A stretch of 64,000 nt of DNA from Canna indica (GCA_034359265.1 CP136895.1:2296501-2360500); one strand, 5' to 3'. Shown: positions 48,022 to 60,828, counted from the stretch's first letter. A program made the numbers and translations. The notes: generated by a model from the letters alone, not told the origin.

Positions 48022-48762
48022 GGCCTCGTTTGGTTGACAATATTTTCGGCAGGAAATTGTACTTCTCAGAAAGTAGAAAAAAAAGCTCATATTTGGTTGA
48101 CATACTTTTTGCATTTTACCGGAAGTACAATTTTTTGAGTAAGTGCAAATTTTTGCAAAATACATGAAGTAACTTACCTAGGCCTATCTAGGTAAGTTGC
48201 ACTTCCTGTATTGTATTTGAAGGAAAAAATTAATTTCACCATCATATATGATTTAGTACAAAATTTATAATTTATATTCTCAATATTATAAACTAGATAA
48301 TCCTTGAATTCTTTACCTATTTTATTTTAATTTAATTTATTCTAAATAAAAATATGTAATTTTTTTTATATTAATTATAAATAAAAATTATTTTATATAT
48401 ATAATAAAGTATATATTATATTCCTTATATTAATTATATGTACAAAAATTATATTATATTTTACGTGTATATATATTAAAATATTAGTTTATAAATATTT
48501 TTTTCATATATATTCCAATGCATATAAATTAAAATATTATTTTATATAAAAAAATTAAAAAAAATATTAATCATTTTATATGTATTTTTTAGAAAATACT
48601 CATATCAACCTGTTCTAGGGGAAAAATTGAATTTTCTATGAATTAATTTTTTGTCAATTAAATACTTTGTAGATATTTTTTGAAAAATATATATAAAAAA
48701 TTAATTTATGTGAATTATAATTTTACTCACAAAATTACTTTTTCATTTCAACCAAACGGACC
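48022..48762. mobile_element. PIF/Harbinger-type MITE, second element
   Basis: Ends GGCCTCGTTTGGTTGA and TCAACCAAACGGACC, flanked by TAA on each side (48019-48021 and 48763-48765). The interior is very AT-rich and without a coding frame. It resembles the element at 34907-35691 only at its ends. Confidence 0.8.
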
Positions 48763-48765
48763 TAA

Positions 48766-51700
48766 TGCTTGCTGCATTAATTGTAGGGGGGAACTCTCTC
48801 TCTCATATTAATGGTTACTCTTATGATTTGGTAGCTAATTAACATTGATATCGCTTTTCTTTTCTTTTCTTTTTTTTGCCAATGCAACTATTTTTTACTC
48901 TTTTAAATCCAAAGAATATATCATATTTTTATATTATTTTATTTATTAGAAAATATATAGTAATACATAATTTTCTTAGGTGCAGTTAAACAGGATTAAT
49001 AAGAAAAACAAATATAACATAAAAAGATTCCAGAAAGTATTTAACAATAAAAAATGGTATATATGGTATTATAATTAGAAAAATAAAATATTTAATTAAT
49101 TCAAATTAATTATTTATTATCCTAATTTAATGATTAACTCGAGTAGGGATGATAATTTTATCCGCATTCGTCAAATAAAAATTGTATATGCGCCGTATCC
49201 AATTCATATTCGTAAATAAAAACGGATATGAATTTATAAAAATATTATCCGTGCAAATGAGGTGTGGATCGTATTCACATTAATTATCCGCGTATAGACA
49301 ATTATTATTTTATTTATATATAAATTATTCAATGTATATTAGATAGATTTTATAGTAAATTACACGTGAAATCCTAGTAATTATTATGAATCATAATAAT
49401 ATAAGTTTTTGTTTTTATTTTTATTTTTTTATTAAAGTGCGTATATTTGCATATAAATGCGGTGCAAATATTGTTATTCATATTCACTGCGGATGCAGAT
49501 GTGTGGTACAAATGTGTGGTGCGAATACGAATAGTATAATATTTACACCATATCTAATATGTTGTGGTTCCTAAACTCGAGATCATTTGAGAAAATATTT
49601 ATGAAAAAGATGATCTATTTAGAAAATAAGTATGCAATGTTTGTCATATTTCACGTAAGCATACTCACCTCAACGTAGTCAACAATTCAAAATGAAATTG
49701 AAGCCTTTCATAAATCATAATCAATGCAGAATAAAGTAGTTCTAATTCTTTATTTTCTTTGTTGCTTAATTTATTAGCGCCAGTTTCCAACAAGTTTTAG
49801 CTTCGCAGATATTGAATGTCAAAACTCACAACATATGAGTGGCTGCGTCAACACGAAGAATTCGACACGAAATCCATTTCTTTTACCGTAAAAAATATCA
49901 AAAAATGATTCCCCATCGAAGATTATAAGACTGGATGGTAGGTTTGAATGTATCAGAAATTGATTTTAGATTTGATTTGGACTATCGTGAATAAATGTGA
50001 CTTGTTTGATTTTTCAATGTTTTATATTTTTTCAGGATTTAAATGAATAAGATTAGGGTTTTTTTTTCTAAAACAAAGAAGAAAATAATACAAAAGTTTC
50101 AAAGTCATCTAATACAAGACTGAAAAAATCACAAGGCCAATTATTTTCCCAAATAATTTTAATTTTACGGTAAATGAGCTCTATTCCTGTTCCTGTTACG
50201 GTAAATGAACTGAAACTTAATAGCATTAAAGGAATTTGCAATTTTAAGAATATCATAGATAATATATTGTACTTTCTAAAAAGAATCAGTATGCTTATTA
50301 CAAATATCAGTCTAAAAAATATATGTTATACTTTGTAAAAAGAATTAGTCTCCTTATTACAAATATTAATTAGAATCTCGGAGTCAAATTCCAAAATAAT
50401 ATTTTTAAATGATTTATTCATGCCAACGAGTAAAGCAACTTTAATAACAATAGCTTCGCAAATAAAAATAGTAGGAACAAATACATAATTACCCGAGGCA
50501 AACATACAAGAAGGAAAATATAAGAACTGGTACCATAGACTTCGTTAAAGGAAACATTCGAGTTTAGTCTAAATCGAAAAAAAAAATTATGATGTCAAGC
50601 TCCATAAAACTTCTATGGTACTTAGTGTATTAGTGAATTTAGTAATTTTAATATTGAACATAAGATCATTAAAACTGAATGTAAAGTGAAAATATTAAGT
50701 TCATTCGTTTACAACACATGTAATTGACTATGCATGACATCCACTCATGACTGCTTTAATTAACAATTAGCTTGACTTCAACTTTAGAACCAATTTGTCA
50801 AAAGTAAAACAAAGGAAATTAATGCAGACTTTGAATCCACGTGGGCTGACCAAAAATTTCTTATCTTTTCAAAATTAATTATCATCGATTTCTTGAAAAA
50901 ATAAATATGTTTAACTTTGGATAGATTAAGCCTAAATATGAATGCAACTAATTACCAAAGCAAATATTTTCAAGGTCATAAATAGAAGGGATGTGATATT
51001 AATCTCACAATTAATTCCGTGTACAAGTTGAGCAAATAGTGTAGAAAGATGAATAGAAGAATAAATGACTTAATAATTATTAAATCTAATCACAAAATAA
51101 AAATCCGCTTATTTTTTTGATGTTGACTATTTTTCTCCGGCAGTCGCCAAAGAGATTTTTTGTTGTTCAAAAGAAAATATTTTTGGATGCATTTCTTTCT
51201 TGTACCCGAATATTTTGATAATTTAATAGGAATATAGAGGTGTGCATGGAAACAAAACTATGCGGGTGGATCCGATGCAAATTCGTGGTGTGACGCGAGA
51301 CATACAAATTGAGCGCAATGTGATGTCCAATTCATTATCTTCGATCATTATTGGTTTATTCCACATGCGCAATGTGACGTCCAATTCATTATCTTCGATC
51401 GTTATTGGTTTATTCCACATGATAGGGATATGAAATTATGGATGATAATTTTATCCACTTTCATTGAATAAAAATCACATCCACACTATATTCAATTCAC
51501 ATTCACAAATAATAATAATAATAATAAATTTTTTAAAAAAATTATCCGTGCGGATCCAAATATGGATGCACACTAGATTTGCATCGGATCTGCACTGCAT
51601 TATTCGGGTATAGACAATTATCATTTTATTCATATATAAGTAATTATTTAATATAAATTATATTATATAGGTGAGTTTTATGATAAATTACATATAGAAC

Positions 51701-52945
51701 TATAATAAGTTATTAATTATTATAAATTTTAATAATATAATTTGATATTTATTATTAAATCTATTATTTATTAATTTTTTTATAAAAAATGGTGCGGATG
51801 CGGTGCGGATATCCACATCTAAATATCTGTAGTGGATCCTACGAATATGAAGTGCGATGTTGATGCAGATAATACAATATCCACACCTTATCCGACAACA
51901 TGCAGATAATATAATATCTGCACCTTATCCGATCCATTGCATCCCTACCACCAGGACCAACATTTGTACAGTTTGTGTATCTTTCCTTGTTTGGTGTCGC
52001 GGTGTGTAGTGATTTGGATGTGTGCGCTTTCATAAATTAGACAATTCAACTAGCAATTTTTTAAAATGATCGATTAACATCGGGTTTTCAAAACTATTAA
52101 TCATAAATATGTCCATTAACTTCAATTAATCAGTATTTCAATTTCGATTCGTGCGATTTGATTAACTAATATTTTTTTTAACATATAAAAATAATAAAAT
52201 TATACAAATTAAAAAGTCTATTTCAATGGTTGAAAGTATTTCAAAATAAAAAATATAAACTAAATATAACCCTCATACATAAAAAGTCAAAAGAAAGATA
52301 ACATCATCACAAACAATTGCAAGAATTAGATATATTCGACGTGAAGTTCAAATCTTTATTTTGTAAAAATATGTATTATAATATTATATAGACTTGTGTA
52401 TTATAACATTTATTTATATTTAAAAAAATATAATTGGTCAAATATTATAGAATGAAATATAATTTAAATATACTTCAAATGTATTACTTTAAATAAATTT
52501 TAGAGAGAAAAATATAGAAAAAAAAATTTGAGTATAAAAAAACAACCACTTAACCGTGGACTAACGGCTAACCGGTACTCAAAAATAGAAAATGTTCAAT
52601 CAATTAATCAAAAAATTCGATTCGATTTCGGATCGATTTTTCAATTAACTAAAAAATTTTAAAAAAATTCTCACCGCTACTACAAGTTACCTTCCACACA
52701 TATGAAATTAAGTTGTGCGTGGTTTAATAATTTTGTTTTGAATAAAATGCTACATAATTATTACTTGTTTATCCACAACGAAGAATGGGGCCACTGTTGC
52801 AATTAATAGTGGCTCAAAATAATTCAAATGTACATAAAAATATATATGTAGTCACACTTGAGATACGACATTGTTATAATTCCTTGGCCATGAAAAATTG
52901 TATTATCTCCATCTTCGTATCTACTTCAATTCCCCAATTAAGGAA
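48766..52945. other. AT-rich, gene-free repeat region
   Basis: No gene is recognised over 4 kb. Two related stretches, about 49145-49560 and 51230-51960, share GATAATTTTATCC, GCATTCG/CATTCA and GCGGATGCAG-type words and look like decayed MITEs; the second starts TAGAGGTGTGCATGG and ends CATTGCATCCCTA. The remaining sequence is AT-rich without reading frames of note. Confidence 0.5.
51314..51421. repeat. Tandem duplication of 54 bp
   Basis: Units 51314-51367 and 51368-51421 begin CGCAATGTGA and differ at only two bases (TGTCC/CGTCC and ATCATT/ATCGTT). They lie within a MITE-like repeat. Confidence 0.9.
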
Positions 52946-52953
52946 CTCTTGCA

Positions 52954-55900
52954 TAGAGGTGGTAACGGGCTGGGCCAGCCCATGGGCGGCACGCGCCCGA
53001 CCCGGTACAACTGTGTCCAGAAGACGGGTCGGGCTCGCCTTCTGGGCCCGCGGGCCGTGCTAGGCACGACCCGCAGTTGGACCGTGCTCGGCACGGCCCG
53101 TGTGCCCGTTCTCTAGGCGAGCATGGGAGGCTTGGCGTCCGCTGAGCCTAGGTCGGCGCTGCCAGACTTGGTCTGGCGCGCGCCAGACGTAGGGCGACCT
53201 AGGCTTGGCATGCGCCGGGCCTAGGTCGGCACTGCCAGACCTAGTCTGACGCGCGCCAGACCCGCCATACCGAGGTCTGGCAGCGTCGACCTGGATCTGG
53301 CGCGCTCCAGACGTAGGTCGGCCTGAGTCAAGTCTGGCTCGGGCCGACGAATATTTTATATTAAAAAAAAAATTTCTATAAATACCCCCTCTCCTTCTTC
53401 ATTTCTTCTATCTTCATCTTCAACTCTTTCTCTCATTTCTCAACTCTCAACTCTCTTACTCTCAACAATCAACAACATTTTAAGCTCATCAAGAAGCCAA
53501 AGATTCATAATTTGTTGTTAATTTTTTTTAATCTCTTCAATTTGTTTCATTGATTAGTATAATATTTATACTTTTTATATTTCTAATTTTTACTAATGGC
53601 GGATGAAAATTTTTCAGGTTATACTCCACAAATTAGATCAAATATATTAGAATAAATGTCTCATGCTACTCCTACCACTCCTACCACTCTACAAAATGAA
53701 AATATAGAAATAAGTTCATCTATTAATTTATGTTCATCAGGTAGAAAAAAAAGTATAGTTTGGGAATATTTTAAAAAAATTATTGAACCTGATGGCACCA
53801 TAACAAAAGCCCGATGCAAAAAATACCAAAAAAAATTTTCAGCTTCAACAACTGGAGGAACTGATCATTTATTACGCCATGCAAAGGGTCATGACACTAA
53901 GGTTGCACAAACTCAATAAATTCTTAATTTATTTTCTTCTGGTTTAACAGTTTTTTCGTATGATCATGATTTTCAACGTCGAGAACTTGCAAAATTAATT
54001 GTTCAAAGTGATTCTCCTTTTAGTTTTGTTGATCAACCAAGATTTTTTAGTTGGATTCAAAATACTTTACAACCAAAATATAAAAAAATTACTCGAAATA
54101 CAATGAAAAGTGATGCTTTAAAATTATTTTTTATATATAGAGAAAATATAATGACTAGTTTTCAAAATAATAAATTAAAAATTTCTTTAACATCTGATGT
54201 TTGGTCTAGTCAACGTACTACTAATTCTTACATTTGTGTTACTGCACATTGGATTGATGAAAATTTTATTTTGTAAAAAAGAATAATTAGTTTTAAAGTT
54301 TTTGAATATCCACACACTTATGTTGTCATTTTTTCTGCTATTAGATTTGTAACATCTTTCTATAATATAAATGATAAAAAAAAATTGATTAGTTTTGATA
54401 ATGCTAGTAATAATGATGCTGTTATCCCTCTCCTTATACAGTTATTTAAACTAGTATTAGAAGGTGAATTATTTTATGTTCGTTGTGTTTGTCATGTTCT
54501 TAATTTATGTGTACAAGATAGTTTAAAATAAGTAAATATACATGTAGAAAAAATAAGAGATGTTATTAGATATATGCGTTCTTCGAAAGCAAGAACACAA
54601 GAATTTAAAAAATTATGTCAATCTTTTAATAAACCATTTAAAAAATTTAATGGTGATGTTATTACTAGATGGAATTCAAAATATCATATGCTTATGTCTA
54701 TTATAAGATATCAAGATATCCTTACAATATTTTACAATCAAAATATGTCTGGTGATCCAATTAATAATAATGATTGGTTAGTTGCTGAGCATATTACTCA
54801 AATTTTAGAACTTTTTAATAAAGCTACCGAACAACGTTCCGGTGTTTATTATCCTACATGTAATTTAACTCTTTCACATATAATTCGTATTAGTGAAGTA
54901 TTTTCTTCGTATAGACATCATCCTTTATTTGCACAAATTATTTCTTTAATGGAATCTAAATTTAAAAAGTATTGGTCAGATATACTTACTTTATTTTGTT
55001 TAGCAATATGTTTAGATTCTAGAATAAAAATTGATGGTTTAAATATGTTGTTAGATGATTATTATAACAATATGGAATTAGATAATGTTGAAGAAAAAAA
55101 AATTAAAATTTCAAATTTATTGAATTCTATGTTTGTAATTTACGCTTTAAAATTTGGTGATACAATTACAAATAAGACAACATCTTCTTCTTCTAGATTA
55201 AGAGATGATGGTGGAAATAGTATTAATTCTCAACTTGGTCGTAGAATAAAAAAAACTAAATCTACTCATTTTAATGAATTACTTTTTTTTCTAGATCATA
55301 ATCATTCTGAAGAAATAGATGATAATAAAATTTTAGCATGGTGGAAAAAACAAGAAAATATGTATCCTATTATTTCCATCATGGCACGTGATATACTAAC
55401 TGTTCTTGTGTCTCTACAGTAGCTTCTGAGTCTTGTTTTAGTGCAGGAAATAGAATTGAAATGTGTACTTGCTTAAAAGACTGGTTGGATGCTGAAGATA
55501 GATTACAAGATAAGGGAGGACACGACACTTCATCATCGGGAGAGGAGGAATCTTAAACAAGCGAAGCTGGCGCTGCTGGTCCAAGTACAAGTTAAATCAC
55601 CGGGACTACGGGTGATTAAAAATGTAAAAAAAACTACGTAGACCTGATCCTTCTATAGTTAATCATTGGGAAGTACAAGTTTAGCTATAGAAGGTACGTA
55701 GGCAACCTTTTAAGGTGCAGTCTATTATAATATTAAAAAAATTTATTTTATCATTGGATGAATATTTTTGTATTAAAGATAAATAAAAATTTAATTATAA
55801 TTTATTTTTAAATTTATTTTTTATTAATTTGTACTGCGTTACAACGTTACATATAAAAAATGTATTAAAAAATATATAATAAAATTTAGTACAATGATTA

Positions 55901-56123
55901 AGCTATCTTAAATAAAATTAGAGGTCCAAATTCAAAACTTATCTGTAACTATTAATTTTTAAAATTAAATTTTAAATCTTTAAAAATTTAAAAATTTACA
56001 TTAAATAATTAATTTTCGAACCGGCCTGAGCCAGACTTGGCTGCCACACATTCGAGCCGTGCTCGGCCCGGCCTGGAGGTGGCCGGGTTTGCCCGGGCCC
56101 GGGCACGGCCGTTGCCATCTCTA
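52954..56123 (+). mobile_element. hAT transposon, 3.2 kb, with decayed transposase
   Basis: The left end TAGAGGTGGTAACGGGC and right end GCCGTTGCCATCTCTA form an imperfect terminal inverted repeat. A perfect 8-base duplication, CTCTTGCA, flanks it (52946-52953 and 56124-56131), as expected for hAT. The left 400 bases are GC-rich with repeated CAGAC/GTCTGGCGCGC palindromic words. The interior is AT-rich and holds a full-length but broken BED-finger transposase. The exact duplication implies a fairly recent insertion. Confidence 0.93.
53596..55556 (+). pseudogene. hAT transposase (BED zinc finger) with stops and a frameshift
   Basis: A single frame from the ATG at 53596 encodes a BED-like zinc finger (VWEYFKKII, CKKYQKKFSASTTGGTDHLL, H), then SLTSDVWSSQRTTNSYICVT, FDNASNNDAVIPLL, RCVCHVLNLCVQDSLK and TRWNSKYHML, typical of RICESLEEPER-type hAT transposases. 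Four in-frame TAA stops occur at 53653, 53917, 54274 and 54529. Near 55410 two extra bases shift the frame; beyond them the dimerisation motif SESCFSAGNRI is readable and ends at a TAA at 55554-55556. In the zinc finger the first CxxC is changed to CKKY, so the finger may also be damaged. This copy cannot make a complete transposase. It is almost full length. Confidence 0.9.
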
Positions 56124-56355
56124 CTCTTGCATGTACCTTCTCCTGTACTTTCCCCCTTTTCCTTCCCCTGGACAAGGACTTGACATATATCGTATTATTA
56201 CCTTCTCCGAAACTAAACACACATTTGCACATGCATACAAGACGGCGAAGGAAATAAAAATGACTCCCGGCCTATCCTTGAAACAATTAATCTATAACCA
56301 TGACTGAGAAATTAATATTCAAGAATATAAGAAGAAGAAGAAGAGTTTGATGTAA
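56124..56355. other. Short spacer 3' of the SAUR gene
   Basis: Includes the right target duplication of the hAT element and the presumed 3' untranslated region of the SAUR gene. The hAT insertion ends only about 230 bases from the SAUR stop codon. Confidence 0.5.
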
Positions 56356-56691
56356 TTAAGCACTTGTCATGAAGAATGGAGCAGCGGCGCAGGGCTTCTT
56401 CCACCTCTTGAGAGACGCCACGACGTGCTCCAAGGAGGCGGCGTCGCACGGCAGCGTGATGGGGCGGTTGCCGACAGGCAGCCCGAATTCCTCCTCGGAG
56501 CGCCGGAGGAGCTCCACAAAGATGTTGCTCTTCAAGTAGCCGATGGGAAGCACAAAGCGCTGCCCCTCCCTCGTGTACACAGCAAAATGGCCCTTGGGAG
56601 CCACTGCAGTGCTACTTGAAGAACCAGCAGAACTGCTGTTGCCAGTACCTTTGGACTGCAGGAGTGATCTTGTCCTCCTCAGTTGGCTCAT
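56356..56691 (-). CDS. SAUR-like auxin-responsive protein
   Basis: An intronless gene of 111 residues. After a Ser-rich N-terminus (MSQLRRTRSLL), the SAUR domain reads APKGHFAVYTREGQRFVLPI, GYLKSNIFVELLRRSEEEFG and ITLPCDAASLEHVVASLKRW. SAUR proteins inhibit PP2C.D phosphatases and so activate plasma-membrane proton pumps, promoting cell expansion. The single-exon structure and length are typical. It stands alone rather than in the usual cluster. No canonical TGTCTC auxin element was noticed upstream. Confidence 0.92.
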   Translation of the reverse strand: MSQLRRTRSLLQSKGTGNSSSAGSSSSTAVAPKGHFAVYTREGQRFVLPIGYLKSNIFVELLRRSEEEFGLPVGNRPITLPCDAASLEHVVASLKRWKKPCAAAPFFMTSA

Positions 56692-56795
56692 GCTGATGAT
56701 AATTATAGTATATGTAATATGAAGGTGTATATCTAACTAGACAATGGATGATTTGATATTGCTTGTAGTGATGGAAATGAAGGGACTTGTTTGGG

Positions 56796-56804
56796 TTTAA
56801 ATAG
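56796..56804 (-). promoter_or_regulatory. Probable TATA box of the SAUR gene
   Basis: CTATTTAAA on the minus strand, about 105 bases upstream of the ATG. Confidence 0.5.
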
Positions 56805-56892
56805 ATGCAGCTTCAATTGTCCAAGGCTTTGGATTTGTAGGGAAATGAGGGTAGTTGATCGGCCAATGTGAAGTCTGACATTTCTCTTGGGA

Positions 56893-57357
56893 GGTCTGCT
56901 TGGGTACCAAGTAGATTTGGAATCGATTGGAATTTATCTGATCGGATAGATTTTGGATAGACTCGAATAAAATTCGGTTATAGTTTAGGATAAAAATTAA
57001 GAAATCGATTAAAATTAGTACCGATTCCAAATACAACACATTGTGTACCTAGAACCAAAACCAAAATCAACACCCGAAACTTGTATCTTGGAGGATACTC
57101 GAAACATGTATCATAGAACTTGTAAATGAACAGGTTCCAACAGAGTACCTGAAACTTAATTATATCTTGGAACATATAAATAAACAAATTCCAACAAGGT
57201 ACTCGAAACATGTACTACGTACACCACATGTTCCGATCGAGTAGGATCCAAGTCCCAACATAGTAGCTAGGGTCCAAGTCCAAAATCTAAGAATCGACCG
57301 TTACAAGATAGGTTCGAGTATCATGAAAATTACAAAGAATTCAGACCCGCTCACTCT
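56893..57357 (-). mobile_element. Dispersed non-coding repeat, family E, copy 3
   Basis: On the minus strand it begins GAGTGAGCGGGTCTGAATTC and continues with TCATGATACTCG, CGATTCTTAGATTTTGGACT and GTTCCAA words, paralleling 19934-20355 and 44346-44740. It lies roughly 100 bases upstream of the SAUR TATA box and could affect that promoter. Ends are approximate. Confidence 0.45.
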
Positions 57358-58541
57358 TCTTTTTTTTCTTGGTTGCTAAATGAAGGCAAATCTAACTTTT
57401 GTTAATTTGATTAGTAATCTCTCTTTTTAATTGGATGGACTTGGATCTTTGTGCTGGTCCCCACATCTCCAAAGTTGATGGACATAAATATATATAGATA
57501 TGTAATATGACTTAGCAAAAATATTGGTTCTTAAAGGATTTGCTGCTTAGATATATGTTAAAAAACTTTAGGCCATCAAATCAGATTAAGATTGAATCAT
57601 AATTCAGAATGTGAAGGGCAACATATATTAAAGATGAAGAGAGCTAATGCGCAGCGATATGAACAGGTGAAGTAAATTTAATAATACTTCATCCTAAAAG
57701 CTGAAGTAATTAGCTAGGAAATATATGATTCATATGTATATTATTGCATAATTAGCATTAGGGCAGATTGTGTGAGGAGTGAATGGTTTGGATGAAAGGT
57801 AGATTAATTAGATGCAGGAGTTGGGCATGCAAAAAGACAAGTAGGAGTGAAATGGCAAGTTTGTGGTGTCTCCGCATTCTTTTGGCAATTTCATTAATGA
57901 TGACCACTTCACTACTTCACTATGTTAAGGATGGCATTGATTTTGATTGCTAGAATCCGGCGAATCACATTTCTTTCCGGTTGTCGTCTTCTGTGGAGGT
58001 CCCGGCAGGATGAAATTAGCCCTGCATTCTAGGCTCCCTTTACGTACAACATTAATTAGGTCAGGAATCTTAACCTTTGCTTTCCATTACTTACATAATT
58101 AATTATTTCTTCATCCGTAGATTTTCTTGACTTCTCAAAAGAAGAGAGTGTTGTATGAAGTTCTCAAAATTACTATGTATATTAGTCAACAATTAATATA
58201 GCTCAAGAAATTTTTATGCAAGTGGATGATTTAATTATCACCTTTTGATCCATGGACAATGCTGAAGCACAAGCGTGAGAATTCAACTGTAGATATGTTC
58301 TTCTTGTGCCACTCTCTTGCCTGCTGATCTACTTGTGATGCTTGCTTCTTCCCCTACATAGACAGTCACCCACTGCATGATAAATATCATATATTATATA
58401 AGCTGCAAATGAATTTAATATAGCGCAAGTAAGTATTTTAGATGCATGGGAATAGTGTAACAGCATAATAAATTAATTACAACTCCCGGTAAACAATTAA
58501 ATTGGACAAAGAGGACAAGCTACGGGAGGTGGTGGGGGGTG
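57358..58541. other. Intergenic region
   Basis: AT-rich, no gene recognised. Positions 58542-58544 (TAT) are the left target duplication of the CACTA element. Confidence 0.5.
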
Positions 58542-59123
58542 TATCACTACTAGAAAAATGGTCATCAGCAACGGCTGAGCCGTTGCAATAGCGCCGTGAC
58601 AGAAAGTCGTGTTGCTGATGACTTAGCAACGGATCAGCAACGGCCGCTCGGGCCGTCGCTAAAAATATTATCAGCAACAGTTTTGCCACAGACCCGGAGC
58701 CGTTGCTGATAACATTAATAGCAACGGCCGCTGAATCCGTAGCAACACCGTTAGTAAAACTCCGTCGCTAAGCCGTTGCTGTAGGTCATCAGCAACGGCT
58801 TTCGATACACTTTTAGCAACGGCTTTCCCACGGACGCCCGTGGGAAAGCCGTTGCTGATGACGTATATCTGCAATCAGAAAATTTGAAAATTTCAAATTT
58901 CCATTGATACATTGATACATTTATCTGATACATAACTCACACACCCATACCCTCATACACACATTCATTCACACATCACAAACACCTCATACACATTCAT
59001 TCACACATCACAAACACACCAAGATATACATCAAAACAATTATATTTATATTCATAATTATCCACGATAGTATAAACACAATTCAAATGCAAAATTGAAG
59101 TATCAATATCCAAACAAAATAAG

Positions 59124-60186
59124 TTAAACAAGTTCAATATCCAAACAAAAAATCTCACGATCACGATGGAGGATGGTCTGGATTATATGGCGGGGTCTGG
59201 AGCGCTTGAGTGTACACCGGCGTGGACTGACTCGAGGATGATGGATTAGATGATGCCGAAGAGATGCCTGCTTCGGGATGGCCTGACAGTTGCGTAGCAT
59301 AGCTTCTATATTCGCCATCGTCTGACTCTGGCGCTCCATCAACTCAGTCTGACGCGCCACCGTCTCCTCTAGTGTCCTTATCCTATTACTATGATCATAA
59401 CTGGATCTGGAGGTGGACGGCCGCTCACCAGCGACCGGAGGGGTCGGTGCCCCAAGTGGCCCTAGTACGGCTCGCGCATGACCACTATCTGCGAAGCCAT
59501 ATACGCGGCCATGGTCCCAGCCACCTGCGGCCTCGACCCACGATGCTGCGTCAAAGTCCTCGGGGGTACCCCCGCGCTGCACCACCGTCTGGCTGTAGGT
59601 CTCCTACTCGAGTTTGATTTTTTGTTTAATATTTATCATAAAACTTAAATTATAAATATATAATGAATAATTTAAACAAATATATAATTACCATAATGTA
59701 TGCAGCGCGGTTGTGGATGTACTCCCGAGTCCCATGTGCTCGACGGTGAGTCCGCTCAAACACCGCCATCGGGGAGGGTCGCTGGACACTCCCGTCATCC
59801 GACACTGTCGTCTACATTTACAAAACAAATACATTAATTAGTACACATAATAACAAATAAAATATATAATTAAAAGATATACTTACCATACGGTTTGCGT
59901 GCACTGCAAATGCAACAGAGCCGCCGGTGTGACGCGCTGCTCCCCCCGACATGCGATTTCTAGCCGCATTTCGAGAAACCTCCTGCCATTGATCCGTCGA
60001 CCATATCCCCACGAGCTGGTCCCATATATCCGGAGTAATCCCCACGACACACTGTCCGGCCACTGTAGAAGGTCCGGCGGCGGCCATAGGCCGACCGCCG
60101 CCGGCCGAAACCCTAGAAATAGGGTTTCGGTCGGATTTTAACATCTCCGGCCGAAACATAGAGAGAGCCGGCCGACCGATCGACAT
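59124..60186 (-). pseudogene. CACTA Transposase_24 (TNPA-like) gene remnant
   Basis: Reading on the minus strand, 60186-59885 encodes GITPDIWDQLVGIWSTDQWQ, VSRNAARNRMSGGAARHTGG and SVAFAVHANRM. A second exon, about 59812-59690, gives DDGSVQRPSPMAVFERTHRR and GTREYIHNRAAYIM. A third, 59610-59124, contains VVQRGGTPEDFDAASWVEAA and a coiled-coil-like RTLEETVARQTELMERQSQT. This order is that of plant Ptta/En/Spm transposase_24 proteins, which bind subterminal repeats. Splice sites were only approximated, and the start and end are uncertain. It may still be expressible. Confidence 0.7.
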
Positions 60187-60318
60187 ACCGGCAGCAGCGG
60201 CAGTGGCGGCGAGAGGCGTCGGCGTCGGCAGCAGCGGCGAGAGGCGTCGGCAGGAGCGGCGGCGGCAGCAGCGGGAGGAAGAAGGGTCGGGCGCGAGAGC
60301 GTGCCCTATATAAACTTA

Positions 60319-60588
60319 TCAGCAACGGCTCACTCGACCGTTAGAACGCCGTTGCTGATAAGTTATCATCATTGGAGTGACAGTCTCCCGATCCAAAAAT
60401 CGTCCATTTGAACAAATGCGGCACGGACATCGGATTTGATCACCCATGCTAACGAAATTCCGATTCGAATAGGCGAAATTTAGGAAGTACGTTACGCCTA
60501 ATCGAAACTCATTCGTTAAAGCTCCACGATCAAGACGTCGGTACATCCAACTTCGATCAGCCGACATGATTCTGTCAATCAATGACAA
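60319..60588 (-). pseudogene. CACTA transposase-associated domain remnant
   Basis: MSADRSWMYRRLDRGALTNE, FRLGVTYFLNFAYSNRNFVS and DQIRCPCRICSNGRFLDRET form the zinc-binding transposase-associated domain that normally starts the TNP2 protein of CACTA elements. The frame then leaves the family pattern and ends; no TNP2 catalytic domain follows. This marks an internal deletion of the main transposase gene. Confidence 0.78.
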
Positions 60589-60649
60589 TTTCTTTGGTTA
60601 ATGTCTTTAGGTGAGATTGTCTTATTCCATTCAGGATTTATGTTATTCG

Positions 60650-60828
60650 TACTGCACTTACGTTTTTATTTTAACTGTTAACTAATTATTCTAAATTTCG
60701 ACAGCATCTCCCTACAGTTCTCCGAATACGCATATCATCTGGGCGCGTATCGGAGAACAAGAGAGATATTGCCGAATTTTAGAATAATTAGTTAACAGTT
60801 AAAATAAAAACGTAAGTGCAGTACAAAT
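60650..60828. repeat. Inverted repeat (long hairpin) inside the CACTA element
   Basis: GTACTGCACTTACGTTTTTA and about 30 further bases at 60650-60702 are mirrored by TTCTAAAATTAA-type complement ending ACGTAAGTGCAGTAC at about 60776-60825. The arms are about 50 bases with few mismatches, separated by about 75 bases that themselves contain TTCTCCGAATACGC and GCGTATCGGAGAA. Confidence 0.8.

Noticed and set aside
48766..52945. Possible LTR retrotransposon in the gene-free region
   Set aside because: I found no long terminal repeats, primer-binding site or gag/pol frame.
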